Below are positions 63,912-64,000 of a stretch of DNA of 64,000 nucleotides, piece after piece (positions within the stretch are counted from its first letter, which is position 1; every line of letters begins with the position of its first letter). The translations under genes and the position numbers were made by a program. The stretch is taken from assembly GCF_000820005.1 (NCBI RefSeq), contig NZ_CDBL01000032.1, forward strand, positions 96,904-160,903. The letters run 5' to 3'. The notes under the pieces were generated by a model that ran no database searches, was not told where the DNA came from, and was given only the letters and a program-made list of their open reading frames with translations. This stretch comes from Aeromonas piscicola. Its GTDB lineage: Bacteria > Pseudomonadota > Gammaproteobacteria > Enterobacterales > Aeromonadaceae.

Positions 63912-64000
63912 ATGAGAAAACGTCACAGCGACAGCAGTGCTGATGAGGCGGCCATCGATTTGACCCCCATGCTGGACATAGTGTTCATCATGCTGATCTT
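63912..64000 (+). CDS. exbD: ExbD-type biopolymer transport protein, 5' end
   Basis: The first 29 codons are inside the window. MRKRHSDSSADEAAIDL and TPMLDIVFIMLI match the ExbD start with the conserved Asp in the membrane helix. AAGGAG is 8 nt upstream. The gene continues beyond the edge, and a tonB gene is expected next. Confidence 0.9.
   Translation, partial: MRKRHSDSSADEAAIDLTPMLDIVFIMLI

Overview
The window looks like a chromosomal segment of Aeromonas or a close relative (Gammaproteobacteria). The basis is high-GC coding sequence, gammaproteobacterial gene order (prfB-lysS; crl-frsA-gpt-pepD; proBA) and protein sequences resembling, but clearly diverged from, Enterobacteriaceae and Vibrio orthologues. 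The species is not determined. There is no rRNA, tRNA, CRISPR array, insertion sequence or prophage in these 64 kb.

Layout. 1-4.0 kb: the 5' part of a chemoreceptor gene, prfB with its programmed +1 frameshift, and lysS. 4.1-9.4 kb: a PhzF-like gene and cysJIH for sulfite/PAPS reduction. 9.5-12.9 kb: the glycine betaine/proline transporter proVWX. 13.4-17.1 kb: folA, the yjjPB exporter, a DUF3135 gene, mog and a DUF2541 gene. 17.2-34.3 kb: a complete aryl polyene (APE) pigment cluster. apeC-R lie on the minus strand with many 4-nt stop/start overlaps and an extra ammonia-lyase gene between apeJ and apeK; apeA and apeB diverge from them. 34.3-42.5 kb: a small repeat protein, a secreted nuclease, a di-haem cytochrome c peroxidase, a periplasmic alpha-carbonic anhydrase, psuK-psuG, a SpoU-type RNA methyltransferase, a FlxA-like protein, a periplasmic solute-binding protein and a universal stress protein. 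42.5-50.7 kb: an L,D-transpeptidase, proA, proB, crl, frsA, gpt and pepD. 51-57.8 kb: a five-gene Yej/Opp-like peptide ABC transporter. 58.5-64 kb: a TonB-dependent receptor followed by DUF3450, two ExbB/TolQ-type proteins and the start of exbD, a dedicated energising module for that receptor.

The most unusual structure is a recurring 3'-end echo. At four places a gene is followed within 2 to about 20 nt by a second, diverged copy of its own last codons: apeQ (echo 18458-18538), the RNA methyltransferase gene (40522-40650), proB (44642-44713) and the yejB-like permease gene. In the last case the tail is present three times as perfect 107-bp periods (56426-56744), each an intact 34-codon mini-ORF with stop, Shine-Dalgarno sequence and start. 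In the apeQ and permease cases the last copy supplies the stop/start coupling to the next gene.

Two candidate small-protein genes that normal gene calling would miss flank pepD: a 28-codon ORF at 48787-48873 (minus) and a 39-codon ORF at 51075-51194 (plus). Each has a strong ribosome-binding site, a perfect CRP half-site palindrome upstream and an intrinsic terminator downstream.
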